Origin: Epinephelus fuscoguttatus
Lineage: Eukaryota; Chordata; Actinopteri; Perciformes; Serranidae
Length of the DNA stretch: 64,000 nt
Direction of reading: 5' to 3'
NCBI RefSeq assembly: GCF_011397635.1
Contig: NC_064763.1
Coordinates: 23,945,437 to 24,009,436, forward strand
Made by a program: the position numbers and the translations under genes. How positions within the stretch are numbered: position 1 is the stretch's first letter; each line of letters opens with the position of its first letter. Below, one piece after another: positions 53,801 through 64,000 of this stretch. The notes under the pieces were generated by a model. It saw nothing but the letters and a program-made list of their open reading frames with translations. It did no database searches and was not told where the DNA came from.

Positions 53801-56800
53801 CCGGCGGAGAAGAGAATTCCCCTTCTCAGGGCCCAGTCATGCAGTCCGTGATCTATTGTGGGCACTAATCAGAAGCTGCAGACATTTGCATATCACTAGT
53901 TATCTCAGCCGCGTGCAAGCAAGGCATGCCGTTCGGGTAGTGGAATAAAAGTTGGTTCACAGGCTGAGTCTGTGCAGCACACTGCTCAGATCTCAGGTCC
54001 TCCGCTAATGACTCATTTCCTGTATTTGGTTACAGATTAAGATCGTGCAAAGACAGAAGAATAAGAAGGGAGAAAAGGTCATGAATTAAATGAATGCAAT
54101 TCAGATTGAGCATTGCATTTTGGAGACCATTTAGTCCAAGTCAAGTCTGTCCATTCTGCATGTGCAGGATGTCCTCCAACACAGGAAGCCTTATTTAAAA
54201 GTCAGTGGAAGAGAAGGGAGGAGTCCGGGTTCGGTGGTGGGGTGAGGGGTGGGGGGGTTGTCTGTTATGGTGAGTCAGAAAGCAGGCAGTCCAACCCAGC
54301 AGCACGTCACATCTGATGCTTCTCCTCTCTGTGTTCTCGCTCCATCCAACCTGTTTGCATGTCTCTGTCAGCGCTGGCTGAGGAGCTCATGTTCAGTGAA
54401 CTCATTGACCCCAGCTCCGCCGGCAAAAACATCTCACTCTGTCGCCCTCCCCGTCCTCACTTCGAACTCTGTAACCTCCCCCCCTGCTTTCTTTTTCAGT
54501 AAAAATTTCTCATTCATGCACAGCCCGCTGCCTCCACTCTTAGGATCAGGCTTCACAAGGCCACTGTTGATGTATATAGCTTGAGGTAGAACTTGCTGTG
54601 GTTCAGCACCATCGTACCAGGACAGTCACCGAGCTTGTTCTACTTCTGCAATTATCTGAAGTGTCATCCTGGTCTAACACCGGCAGCTACACAAAATGCT
54701 TGTAAATGTATTTATTTTATCACTTTATGGGGCCATCCTCTGTATGAAATAAATTATAATAATATGCTAGAATAAGTCACATTCTGACTGTTATTATGCA
54801 CTGAATGCCCTCAGCTCAAGACCAGCATTTTATGCCTAAGGAGACCAGGCTGCACAGTACATCTCTGTCCTGTGTGACCGTCTCTCTGTTCCCCGACCAT
54901 CGTTGTTTTTCTTCCTGAGAGAATTACCGCAGTAGGCGCCTCTGCGTCCTTTTTAGAGCTCACAACATAGCATTAGAGAAAATGGACTGAATGAGGCTTG
55001 AGGTACATACATGTTAGCACAAGGACAAATGTGACCACATACAAAAAAAGTTGGTGAAACCTAAAGTTATACAGCATGTTTTATTTAGGAGAGTTTTTTT
55101 CTTTAAATCTGCTTTTTCAGTGAAAGAAAAAACATTGGTGCTGGTGGAAGGGTGGGATACGGCTGTGAAAGTCAAACATGGTGTAAATAACACATATGAT
55201 TACAGTGAGGAGGAATCAGGATGACCAACCTAATAAACTCAAATATAGGACTTTTAAAAGCAAGCATTCAAAACACATAAATTTAAAAGTAAAAATACTC
55301 AAATGAGATACACATGCATTTTACCATCATATCAAAAGAAAGAGACTTAGGGTGCTTTCACACCTGCCCTGTTTGGTTCGGTTCAATCAAACTCAAGTTA
55401 GTTTGCTCCATAAGTACTGTTCATTTGGGCAGGTGTGAACACAGCAGTCGCACTCAGGTGCGCACCAAAACAACCAGACCGAGACCTTCTTGAAGAGGTG
55501 GTCTCCGGTTTGTTTGTGGTGAGAAGGTGTTCCAACCTCGATCCGAACCAACTGCAGTCACATGACACATTGTTTGGATTAAACATGAGCATGTTACAGT
55601 CCTGGAGGATTATTAATGTGCACCTCCTCCTGTACTGCCTTAATATGCACATTCAGCACATCCAATGCATCAAAACATTGTTTTCTAGTTGGAGCTGTGC
55701 CTCGTTTTCAAACTGTATGGTTTGACTAAAATGAACAATGACAGCAATATAGTCCACGATGAGCAGCGCTAAAACCAACCTGCGTAGTTGTCCCTCCATT
55801 GTGACATTAGAAAGTGTTGCATTTATCTAGCAAGTGTACTCTTCTTCAACGTTTTGTTTACTTCCTGGATTTTTCCCACATGGAAATTCTGACCAATCAA
55901 GAGCAGCTTGAGGCAACTGTAGGCAATTATGCAACTTTATAACAAAATTAGTCCCTGATTCGGACCAAGGCAAGGGAACTCTAGGTCTGAAAGCAACATA
56001 GGTCTTAAGAAAGGTTGCAGCGATATCCCAGTTTTAAGGTATAGCCTGATATGAAACGACAGTTACCATACCATTTCCTTTGCTTATCTACAATATTGAA
56101 AAAAAAGATTCTGTATTCAGGACACTGGGCGAGATGCAGGGTACACCCTGGACAGGTCACCAGACTATCACAGCACTGACACGTAGAGACAGACAACCAT
56201 TCACACTCACATTTACACCTACAAACAATTTAGAGTCACCAGTCAATCTGCATGTCTTTAGACTGTGGAAGGAATACCTAGAGAAAACCCACTCTGACAC
56301 GGGGAGAACATGCAAACTCTGCAACCCACAGGATCCCCCACCCTGGGTTCAAACCAGAGGCAGCAATGCTAACCACTGCAACACCATGCCACCCTAGAAG
56401 TCTCATACCGGTACAACCCTAGTCTTAATTTAAGCACAGAAACCACAATTTAACGTTCTCAACCAGAACAACCAGTGGGTTCCCCGGGTCAGGGTCACTC
56501 ACTGGGCCCAGTTTTAATATAATAGAGTATTGAATATCTGGCAAATATACATGATAGAAGTGTTCTCAAGGAGCAAAAGCAAAACCAGTGCCTATTAGAT
56601 TAATATGAGTAAGATAAGTAAAAGACTAAGTCTCTGCACTTATGTCCCAAGTCATGTCGGAAGTCCTAAACTTTGAGTTTTTAGTCTTAAACTAGTCATA
56701 ATGTGCATTTCACCAAATGTAATACAGTTTTAACAACAGAATAATAATAATACATTACATTTAGAAAAATCATCAATGCTTTTTTATTGACCACAGTGTG

Positions 56801-59800
56801 GTTTTTTCCGACTGGCACTCAGTAACGTAGTTCTTCATGGTTTTCTCCTGCAATTTGATTGGATGCTGTTGGATTGGTTCAAACAAAATGGATCATTTGG
56901 GAAATTAAGCGTCAACTTGCTGGGTATGAAAAGTGTTAATGTTAGTTGAGTCAGAAAATTAAGGGAAATTAGTTTACATGTGACACACTTTTAAATTACA
57001 CGCTTAATCTTTGGGCTTGGGGCAGGGGGGGTGTAATGTGTTTTCAAGTCCAAGTAAAGTCACGAGTCATTGGTGTTAAAGTCCAAGCCAAGTTGAGTTT
57101 TTTTATTTTTTATAGTTGAGTCATAAAATGTATGACTTGAGGCTGATTCAAGTCCACACCTCTACTGAAGAGTCAGAATGTACCAAAATGCTAACTTTAA
57201 ATAACTTTGCTCAGCTGACAGTGCCCCTAGTGCCTGTATATACACTGTTTGTATTTGTATTGCATCTGGTCTGTTTGATGCCATCTTTCATTTTGTTTGT
57301 CGTCATATTCAGTAACAGACTCTCTACTCTGTCTCTGGCTGTACTGACATCTGTCTTGCAAGGGTATCAAATATTTATTTAGGGTCAAATAAATGACACC
57401 ACATGTCCCATCCGTCCCTCGCTAATTCATGCCAAAGTAACTAATGTCTTCTGCTGGAGTGCATGAAGAGGGAGTGGAAAAGGCTCAGTAGACATAATAT
57501 TGTTGAAGGAGGATATGGACGTGTGTATACTTCCTGTTCATCTGCTGGCTCTGACATCACACTCAACTACCAGATTCCTCTCCATTCAGTACCAAAAATG
57601 ACAAATATTTCCTCTGCACCAGTACACCTCATTTAATTGCCACTGAAAGCATTCATTCATTCATTCATCTTCTAACCGCTTCATCCTCTTGAGGGTCGCG
57701 GGGGGGGCTGGAGCCTATCCCAGCTGACATCGGGCGAGAGGCAGGGTACACCCTGGACAGGTCGCCAGACTATCGCAGGGCTGACACATAGAGACAAACA
57801 ACCAATTAACCTAGTCCCCAATCTGCATGTCTTTGGACTGTGGGAGGAAGCCGGAGTGCCCGGAGAGAACCCACGCTGACACAGGGAGAACATGCAAACT
57901 CCGCACAGAAGGGCTCCCAGGCCCGGGATCGAACCGGCAACCCGCTTGCTGTGAGACGAGAGTGCTAACCACCACACCACCGTGCTGCCCCCACTGAAAG
58001 CAACCAAGATTAACTCACAGTTGCTTCTCTTTGCACCAGAGGATCAGTATTTAATGTTTAAACACTTTATAGCTGCACTTGAAAATTTCCAAATAAAAGT
58101 ATTGACCGACTTTTTGCCCACTATCATAAAAAATCAGCTCTGGAAAGTGTGATTTTGATGCCTCTAGCTGCACTGTAGGCTCCACATAACAGCAACTCCA
58201 CAGATAACTTACAAATGATTCACTTTTTTTTACCACCCAGAACTCCATCCGACACAACCTGTCCCTGCACAGCCGCTTTGTGCGCATACAAAACGAGGGA
58301 ACGGGAAAAAGCTCCTGGTGGATGCTGAACCCGGAGGGTGGAAAGAGCGGAAAGTCACCTCGCCGCAGAGCCGCCTCCATGGACAACAACAGTAAGTTCG
58401 CCAAGAGCAGAGGAAGGGCCACAAAGAAAAAGGTACGGTCACACCTTTTATTTACACTATACTCACATGGAATAGTTTGACATTTTAGAAGATACAGTTA
58501 TTTGCTCTCTTGCTGAGAGTTAGATGAGAAGATCGACACCACTCTCATATTTGTCTGTCAATGAAGCCACAGACAGCAGTTAATTAATTTTGGAACATTC
58601 AGCAGCTACAATGCAGTGAACTGATGATTTTACAGTACAACATCCATCAGCCATCAGTGACTGGAGGGACGTTATACGAAAATGGCCTGTAATCATATAT
58701 TAGGACATTTTTAATTACTTTGTAGTGTCTCTTTGTGTAGATGGCTCCACTACGAGGAAGCAAAAGCAAAGCAAAACACAACTGCAAATGGGACTTAACA
58801 TGCTTGACTGTCCACAGACTGGGCTAACCATCCGATCACCAGGCGCTGTACGCTATGGTTACTGCCACCATACAGCTAAAGGCCTTTGCACACTGAGTCC
58901 CTTTTTTTTGTCCTAAATTGTCACACATCTAAAAAATAAATATGACCATGTTGTGTCAATCATGTTCTCACAAGTCCGAAACATTTGTCAGTCATTAAAA
59001 TTTTCGGAACAGGTTCGATTTTCTGCGTCTTTCGCATCTGACCAAGCAGCTGCGGTTCCAAATGAAAGACAGGGAGGGAGTGATGACAGTCAGATAGGTA
59101 ACTTTAGTGGAGAGAGGCAAAAGAGATATTGTGTCGTTTAATTTTGTCACGTATGGCAAATTTTCTAATTTCAAATGCATTGGAATCAGTGCACAAGGAT
59201 TCTGTGCGTAACAGTGTGCAAAGGCCTTAACTGTTACTCACCTGTTATCCTGTTGCGGATAACACCAAGCACCTCGCTAGCAATAGTGAAGCCTTCTTTC
59301 ATGTTAGTTATAGCAACTAGGTATACAGCATCACCATCGTCATCATCATCATCACCATCATCTGTATTGATGTTCAACATTAACATATTTTGCTGACAGT
59401 GAGGGTAATTCCACGTTGGCGCAGATTTCCAAACAGGCGTTATTTGGACAAACTGATCACATATTGAGAATCTAAATAGTTACTGTCTCGCCTGAAAAAC
59501 TGTTTAAACTTAATAACAGCTTTTTTTGAAGCTTAAAGACAACTTTTTGGCAAGTAAACAATGATAAAGCAATCACAAAATCACACAGTGCTGAAGTGAC
59601 CAAGTTCAGGCAAAGAATAAGGTGACTAAAGGTGACTGGTTATCATGCTATATCATGCTATATTCAATCTGAACAAAAACCAAAGTGTAAAAACAATTTG
59701 TAGTTTTACCATCATTTATGTTCAGGAATCTTAGCAAAATAGGTCGTAGCTTCAGATATGGGAGTGGTAACAGCATATTCTCAAAAATGTTGAACTATCC

Positions 59801-61051
59801 CTATTTTTTGGATCTAAGTTAATAATACACTGGTAATTTTATGGCAGCTTGTGTGAGTTTCTGATCTTTTTCTATGCTTAGATGGCTCTGCAGGAAGGGG
59901 TTGAAGGAGGAGCAGGCAGCCCTGGTTCCCAGTACTCTAACTGGCTGGGAAGCCCAAACTCCCACAGTAACGAGGACTTTGAAGCCTGGAGCTCCTTTAG
60001 GACGCGCACCAGCTCTGACGCCAGCACCCTTAGTGGCTGCCATTCACCTTTCCCCTCTGAGCAGGATGACCTGGGGGAGTCTGATGGCCACATGATGTAC
60101 CCCGGAGCGGCGGGAACCAAGATAACCTCCACCCTGCCCAGTCTGTCTGAGGTAGCTGGATCAATGGGCCAGCATGGCTCAGAGAACGTCATGGAGAGTC
60201 TGCTGGATAACCTGAACCTGCTGTCTCCCAAACCCCCCCAGCTGGGCTCTGACTCCTCACATTCATCAAATGCTGCCATGCTTCAGAGTGGCCCCTACAG
60301 CTCCACTGGCTTGACCCCGCACCAACAGAAGGACTACCGTAAGTGCATGTACAGCCAGGTGAGGATGAACTCCCTGTCCCCTGCCCTCATGCAGACACTT
60401 CCAGAGACTAAGCCGGGCTTTGGGGCTTATGAGAACCAGTATATCTGCCCGGCTGGCCTCCTCAAAGAGCTGTTGACCTCAGACGCAGAGGCCAGTAGGG
60501 ACACACAGGTGTCTCAGGTGGGGAGGGGGGGTTGCCTAATGCCCACTTACAGCCGGCAGAGTCACATGGGGGGTCATAATGGGGTAAAAATGATGAATCC
60601 TCCTCAGAGTCACACAGTTCCTCATGTAAATCCACAAGCTATTCATAGCCAGGGTCCCTCAACCTCACAAGACTTGAATAGCTGTAACATGATCCCCCTG
60701 ACTAGTCTGACTAGTCTTTCAGGGGCCCCTCCTCGAATGACCAGCCTGAGGACATGCATGCAGCTGCCCCGTGGACACCCAGCACACACTAACGCTGTTT
60801 CGGCAAGCTACGGCAGCAACAATGGCTACAGGGAACTGAACTCTGTTCACCCGCATAGTCACCACCAGGAGCGGCTGCCCAGCGATCTGGACAACGTGTC
60901 CATCGAGAGGTTTGAATGCGACATGGAGACTGTCCTCCATGACACCCTCATGGATGGCGGGGCGCTGGACTTTAACTTTGACCCAGCAGCTGGGCCTCAT
61001 GGGTTTCCTCAGAGGGTGAAGACAACCACACATAGCTGGGTGTCAGGCTAG
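41297..61051 (+). CDS. foxo1: Forkhead box O1 transcription factor (three coding exons)
   Basis: FOXO1 is the forkhead activator that PI3K-AKT signalling expels from the nucleus. Joined exons (41,297-41,860; 58,241-58,432; 59,882-61,051) encode about 641 aa, against 655 in human. Visible hallmarks are the first AKT site RPRSCTW (Thr28), the forkhead domain (about 136-230), [15 protein letters not shown], the second AKT site RRRAASM (Ser234) overlapping the nuclear localisation signal, the third AKT site RTRTSS (Ser297), the LKELL coactivator motif (446-450), and the C-terminal LDFNFD and [11 protein letters not shown]. All introns are phase 0 with GT-AG ends. The start ATG is followed by the conserved MAE...[10 protein letters not shown]. 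Whether this is the a or b teleost paralogue is not resolved. Confidence 0.97.
42316..42735 (-). mobile_element. Mariner-derived MITE in foxo1 intron 1
   Basis: Terminal repeats AAGGGGTGACTGAAAAGTTT and their complement near 42,715-42,735 flank about 420 bp next to TA. The minus strand at 42,380-42,450 encodes [19 protein letters not shown], the C-terminal end of a mariner transposase. It is therefore an internally deleted mariner. Confidence 0.8.
42896..43600. repeat. Direct repeat pair in intron 1
   Basis: A block of about 170 bp (GTATTGAGTGCACATGACGTG, GGTGATGGTCATTCAGAGTT) appears at 42,925-43,070 and again at 43,445-43,580. Between them are T/ATT-rich runs (43,175-43,225). The end of the region (to about 43,925, ATCTGTAATCTACTACATTT) resembles the terminus of a hAT-type fish MITE. 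Confidence 0.55.
43931..45300. other. Intron 1 stretch without features
   Basis: No repeat or gene recognised; the open frames are short and lack family resemblance. Confidence 0.4.
45310..45885. repeat. Dispersed non-autonomous repeat
   Basis: Sequence around TTCTCACTCCGACCTTGTCA and GACGTTCATGGTCATAGACT matches a block I recognise as a repeated, non-coding fish element. Ends are not clear. Confidence 0.45.
46084..46666 (+). mobile_element. hAT-derived non-autonomous element
   Basis: A 583-bp element with ends CAGTGGTTCTCAAATGGTGT and ...AGTTTGAAAAACACTG. It is flanked by an exact 8-bp target duplication GTCTATGG (46,076-46,083 and 46,667-46,674). Internal ATG GAT CGC TTT ATT GTA ([13 protein letters not shown]) resembles the start of hAT/ZBED-type transposases. 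The rest of the gene is absent. Confidence 0.88.
46675..48780. other. Intron 1 stretch without clear features
   Basis: No confident gene or repeat. Several ORFs of 80-150 codons occur but have no recognisable domain and are not supported. Confidence 0.4.
48780..49494. repeat. Foldback MITE with long inverted repeats
   Basis: The ends AAAGAGACAATTCATCC and GGATTAACTGTCCCTTT begin imperfect inverted arms of about 250-300 bp. They share CTACAGGTAAGAGG-like and TTGGAGATGTCTGCC blocks. Non-coding; a common type in teleosts. Confidence 0.75.
49495..51800. other. Intron 1 stretch; only a CTT microsatellite
   Basis: The only distinct feature is a CTT trinucleotide run at 50,586-50,622. The rest is unremarkable intron. 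Confidence 0.5.
51815..52066. repeat. MITE-like fragment
   Basis: Contains GACCAATCAGAGCAGACTGG, CATGTAAACATGTCC and ends GTAACAGGTCCCCTTTA. I recognise these as blocks of a high-copy fish non-autonomous element; only one half is present. Confidence 0.5.
52067..53680. other. Intron 1 stretch without features
   Basis: No repeat or gene recognised. Confidence 0.4.
53690..54060 (+). promoter_or_regulatory. Candidate conserved intronic enhancer
   Basis: A high-complexity, repeat-free block with a perfect octamer ATTTGCATAT (about 53,884), an AP-1-like TGACTCAT (about 54,008) and CTAATGA homeobox-type sites. Composition and site density suggest a possible enhancer in foxo1 intron 1. No conservation data are available here, so this is inference. 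Confidence 0.25.
54061..55345. other. Intron 1 stretch without features
   Basis: No repeat or gene recognised; a short G-rich run lies at 54,240-54,260. Confidence 0.4.
55350..56005. repeat. Non-autonomous DNA transposon with short inverted ends
   Basis: Ends GGGTGCTTTCACACCTG and ...GGTCTGAAAGCAAC are imperfect inverted repeats. The interior (TTTGGTTCGGTTCAATC, CACCAAAACAACCAGACCGA) is a block familiar from dispersed teleost repeats. No coding capacity. Confidence 0.65.
56110..56396 (-). repeat. Old copy of a tRNA-headed SINE-like repeat
   Basis: Shares GGGTACACCCTGGACAGGTC, CATGTCTTTAGACTGTGG and GGGAGAACATGCAAACTC with 57,651-57,990. It is more diverged, and the target duplication is not recognisable. 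Confidence 0.7.
57651..57990 (-). mobile_element. tRNA-headed SINE with target duplication
   Basis: The minus-strand head reads GGGGGCAGCACGGTGGTG, with an A-box-like GTGGTTAGCAC and a B-box-like GGTTCGATCCC. The body contains CCAAAGACATGCAGATTG and CCCTGCGATAGTCTGG, and the tail is a (GAAT)n run. Exact 11-bp target duplications CCACTGAAAGC (57,640-57,650 and 57,991-58,001) mark a clean insertion in foxo1 intron 1. Confidence 0.85.
58241..58432 (+). CDS. foxo1: foxo1 coding exon 2
   Basis: 64 codons, [20 protein letters not shown] to [14 protein letters not shown], ending AAG/GTACGG after a polypyrimidine acceptor ACCACCCAG. It contains recognition helix 3, wing 2, AKT site 2 and the basic nuclear localisation signal. 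In human FOXO1 as I know it, this is continuous with the next exon. Confidence 0.95.
58433..59881 (+). other. foxo1: foxo1 intron 2 (extra intron)
   Basis: 1,449 bp with GTACGG donor and GCTTAG acceptor, phase 0. It contains an ATC-type run at 59,333-59,360 and otherwise no repeat recognised. Its position is between the basic KKK of the nuclear localisation signal and LQEGVEGG. Confidence 0.85.
59882..61051 (+). CDS. foxo1: foxo1 coding exon 3
   Basis: 389 codons plus stop after the acceptor CTATGCTTAG. It aligns to human from LQSGQEGAG onward (here [10 protein letters not shown]). It holds AKT site 3, the FOXO-TAD and C-terminal acidic transactivation segment, [18 protein letters not shown] and the terminal TTTHSWVSG. 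Met at the exon start is an internal residue and not a translation start. Confidence 0.96.
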   Translation: MALQEGVEGGAGSPGSQYSNWLGSPNSHSNEDFEAWSSFRTRTSSDASTLSGCHSPFPSEQDDLGESDGHMMYPGAAGTKITSTLPSLSEVAGSMGQHGSENVMESLLDNLNLLSPKPPQLGSDSSHSSNAAMLQSGPYSSTGLTPHQQKDYRKCMYSQVRMNSLSPALMQTLPETKPGFGAYENQYICPAGLLKELLTSDAEASRDTQVSQVGRGGCLMPTYSRQSHMGGHNGVKMMNPPQSHTVPHVNPQAIHSQGPSTSQDLNSCNMIPLTSLTSLSGAPPRMTSLRTCMQLPRGHPAHTNAVSASYGSNNGYRELNSVHPHSHHQERLPSDLDNVSIERFECDMETVLHDTLMDGGALDFNFDPAAGPHGFPQRVKTTTHSWVSG

Positions 61052-63590
61052 GACGCATGGTGGATCACAAACAGGTGAGACTGGCTGTATTCAATGCATG
61101 TATGCAAACTTTAACATATAAAATGTCCCGTTTCCATGCCCTAAATGTTTTCAATTCTCCCTCACAGGTTTTTCTTAGCATCACGCCACTGCTCACCTTC
61201 ATTCAGAGGCTGGAAAATGTAAATCCACAGAAGCCACCTGAGCATCTGACCCAGTTATTTTCATAAATGCGCACGTCTCAAGTGTCAGCTCCATGTGTAG
61301 CAATACATATTACTTTATATTCAATAGAGTAAACAAAGTAAGTTCAGACCCGGACACTGAAATAAGACACAACAGCCAAAATTTCATTCTTAACAGCAGT
61401 GAACATACTTGTAAAGATAGCTCTGCAGAGAGAATATGAATAAGACAAGCCCATAGTCATAGATTTCAGGGTGGACTCAGGAGACACGTTCCCTTCAGCA
61501 TTTAGAACATGTGCATTTGTCCCCTTCCCCACCAAATAAACACATGACAGCAGCAGAGGACTTTTATTTTGACAAAATGTAAATGAAAGACATTTTCACA
61601 TTAAAGTAAACATTAATCAAAAGGCTGAAAATTAAGTGTTTGACACTCTAAATATCCTGGTGAAGACCCCCATCCCCTTGTGTCATATGTCTGTCCCCCA
61701 GAGAACAAGCCATCATTAACACACTAGCCTTGTTTACAATGGCCTTTCAAAAACTGGAATTATGTGTTTATTTTTGCTGATTCGTGTTCATATAAAGATA
61801 CAGCTAAGTATGCAGAAGTCATAACACAGTATCAGAGTGCCTGTCAAAAAAAAAAAAAAAGCTTTGAGAAATTTCTAAAAATGTATGAGTTGTGGCCAGT
61901 CTGACGTCGAGCCAACACTGCATAATCACCTTTTGTTTGAAAGCAGTAAACAGGCACAGCTGAGCATAGCTGTGGGACTTCAAATTGCAGTGGGGACACA
62001 ACAACTCAGTTATAAGTTAAGGTTTGACCACAAACTGCTCTGTAGATCAGTGGTTCCCAACTGGTGGGTCGTGGGTCCATTCTGAATGGACCACAAGTGA
62101 CTTGTAAACGAGTCAACTTTGTACGAAAACACCTTATTTTAAAGTACGGTGACTTTCCAGCACAGAGCTTTTATTTTGAAGCGCTGTTTCCTGCTGCAGA
62201 GTGAGTGACTAACGGACAGCTACTTGACAGAGACAGCAAACTAGCTTGACGACATGGCCATACACAAGTATAAAGCTGAATATATTAAAACGTTTGGACC
62301 TTGAACTAATGACTAAGGTGAAATCTGGACCCCGTGGTTGGACCAGTTGGGAACCACTGCTGTAGATAACGAAAGAAGTTTTAAAACCAGTTATATCCTT
62401 GCTACCATCCAGTGAAAGGGGCCAGTTTGGGGGCCAGCATGGCAGTTAGATAGCAGTATGGATAAATATTTCCATTTTTGAGTTAACTCATTGAGGGCTA
62501 TTTGGTCAAGTTTAATGTGAAAATGGCAGGACTTGATAGTACATTAGAGTGGACCAAAAACCTGCTAAATCTGATGTTCTAAATGGTCTGATCAGTACCA
62601 AGAATTTTAATTTTTAAGGGTTTCATTTTAACATCCAGCCCTTAAAGGAAAATAATTACAAACGTGTTAAGCTAGTGAGCTCTTTCGGCTTAAATGCTAG
62701 ATAAACCTGCGTATCATCTGCATAGTGATACACATTAACTGTATTAAAACAGTGACTTATAATGACACAGGGGAAATGTATGGTGAGAACAGCATATGTC
62801 CTGAAATATACCTTTGGACAACACATAGCAGATAATAAAAAACTAACACCAAAAATATTCTCCTTGGTGTTCACACAGATTTAATGTATATAGACAGATG
62901 TCGTGGTACAGTGTTGTCAAACATCAGCCATATTTCCTCACCAACAGATGTCATTAGAGGCGGTGAGACAAGCTGCATCTCTGACTAAAATGAATTAATC
63001 ATTCATATACTGTATGAAGGTATTTATTTATGTTTTTTATTGTAATTGTTGGATTCTTGCTTTGTACTTTGGATGCTTGTAAAAAATATATGAGTGCCTA
63101 TGCTGTGTACAACATATGCTGTATTTTAGTTACATTATATTGTTATGCTGTTTTTTTCATTACATCAAACTAATATTGAAGGAAATTAAAGATACATTAG
63201 AGACATTTCCTTCTGAAAACAGTTCACTGAATGTCCATATCTGTCTCAGTTTATGTAGAGAAGTGCACTGTGTGAATGCTCCCTGTTACGTTGATGGTGC
63301 TTTAATGCAATACTTAAGAGTTGTTTAAAAAGTGTAGGTGTTTTGAAACACCTATCAACAAAAATGCTCAACATTGTATTTTGCCTTTTTGGATTCAATG
63401 TTGTTGTCAGGGGAAAACTTTCTAAATTAAGTCAAGGACTACTTGAACCTTTGTGAGTTTAGGAAATTCAACAGTGCTCGAAGTTATGAAAGACATTTCA
63501 AAATTGCAGTGAAAGTGAAAGCATAGATGATGTTCTGAAATTCTATAATGTATATATATTTTAGAGAATTTGGAGATTTTCACAAGACTT
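61052..63590 (+). other. foxo1: foxo1 3'UTR with a likely short intron
   Basis: A CAG/GTGAGA donor lies 23 nt after the stop (61,074/61,075), and a CTCACAG acceptor ends at 61,167. Together they give a 93-bp intron, matching the known vertebrate placement of an intron just after the FOXO1 stop. Candidate poly(A) signals are AATAAA at 61,535 and ATTAAA at 63,185; which one is used is unknown. The UTR contains a hAT MITE (62,048-62,359). Confidence 0.6.
62048..62359. mobile_element. hAT-type MITE in the foxo1 3' region
   Basis: A 312-bp element with terminal repeats CAGTGGTTCCCAACTGGT and ACCAGTTGGGAACCACTG. It is flanked by 8-bp duplications CTGTAGAT (62,040-62,047 and 62,360-62,367). Non-coding. 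Confidence 0.92.
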
Positions 63591-63591
63591 A

Positions 63592-64000
63592 AAGGGATAG
63601 TTCAGATTTTTTTAAGTGGGGTTGTATGAGGTACTTAATCATAGTCTGTGTATTACATACAGTAGATGTCTGTTGGTATGCCCCCAGTTTGGAGACGCCT
63701 CAGGAGTGACAACACAGAAACTAAGCAATGATGGAGGCAGCAGCAAAACGTATATCTGTCACCTGAGATAGTGTTCCAACTAATAAAATCTATAACAGTT
63801 TAAGTTTATGCTATATTAATGATATTTCTAACTGCTTTTCCTCACCATCAGAGAGTTCCCAAACTATACTCTAGCCACCAGACTCCATTGACAAAAACAG
63901 TAATTTTAGCTTGCTAAACACAGGAGCTGCTGATCTACCGCTCCCTTGATCAGATAGTTAATTTGTGTTTGCGTGTGACTTTGGTGAATCCAAACTAACC
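63592..64000. repeat. MITE fragment running off the window
   Basis: Starts AAAGGGATAGTTCAGATTTT and continues with ATGCCCCCAGTTTGGAGACG and GCAGCAGCAAAACGTAT, a block I recognise as a dispersed fish foldback element. The other end lies beyond the window. Confidence 0.6.

Noticed and set aside
57920-57991. tRNA-like sequence with A and B boxes on the minus strand
   Set aside because: It is the head of a SINE: the body, (GAAT)n tail and 11-bp target duplications are present, and the anticodon arm does not fold properly.
59882-59884. ATG at the beginning of foxo1 exon 3 as an alternative start
   Set aside because: It follows a splice acceptor directly, and the protein aligns to FOXO1 across the junction. 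Use as an internal start cannot be excluded but is not supported.

Overview
This 64 kb window looks like ordinary nuclear DNA of a ray-finned (teleost) fish. The evidence is a FOXO1 orthologue with fish-type coding sequence, vertebrate nuclear tRNA genes, and a dense load of repeats typical of teleosts: Tc1-like, piggyBac, PIF/Harbinger, hAT and mariner relics, an I/Nimb-like LINE, and a tRNA-headed SINE. I saw no CRISPR array, operon or prokaryotic gene. I also saw no LTR retroelement, retrovirus or Polinton.

The window has two halves. Bases 1 to about 40,000 form a tRNA and transposon mosaic. It holds nine intact-looking tRNA genes: three Val-CAC, two Val-AAC and four Asp-GTC. At least five broken tRNA relics lie among them. 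Several tRNA genes sit in a recurring cassette. Its order is a short coding-exon-like sequence starting MLQRCRTSLRVVVSENLTN, then tRNA-Val, then one captured exon of a DDE-type transposase gene, then tRNA-Asp, with Val and Asp divergent. The cassettes were copied in both orientations. An outer inverted duplication pairs about 1-3,170 with 35,485-37,908. An inner one pairs about 12,350-18,245 with 28,383-34,333, and each inner arm carries a 4.9 kb LINE copy with the same 15-bp target-site duplication. Several breakpoints fall inside tRNA-Val genes.

Between these lie two larger transposons. A decayed multi-exon element on the minus strand (about 4.6-11.3 kb) carries an ExoX-C-like motif, a DUF6729-like Cys region and a DDE-like core. 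It is the source of the captured exon seen in the cassettes. A structurally complete PIF/Harbinger element (22,409-26,549) has perfect 20-bp terminal repeats and a TGA target duplication. Its two-exon, 398-aa transposase reads open throughout, and a MADF-BESS partner gene has a frame break. The uninterrupted target is still present in a duplicate at about 19,228. A truncated piggyBac follows.

Bases about 41,000 to 64,000 are the foxo1 locus on the plus strand. Three coding exons (41,297-41,860; 58,241-58,432; 59,882-61,051) encode about 641 aa. All three AKT-type sites, the forkhead domain (split by intron 1), the LKELL motif and the conserved C-terminus are present. Intron 1 (16.4 kb) and the 3' region contain hAT, mariner and foldback MITEs, a SINE with its target duplication, and otherwise unannotated sequence. 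A second intron lies just after the forkhead/nuclear-localisation region. A likely 93-bp intron lies 23 nt after the stop codon.

Most other open reading frames are shadows or repeat-derived. No other host protein-coding gene could be identified with confidence, apart from the duplicated orphan exon.
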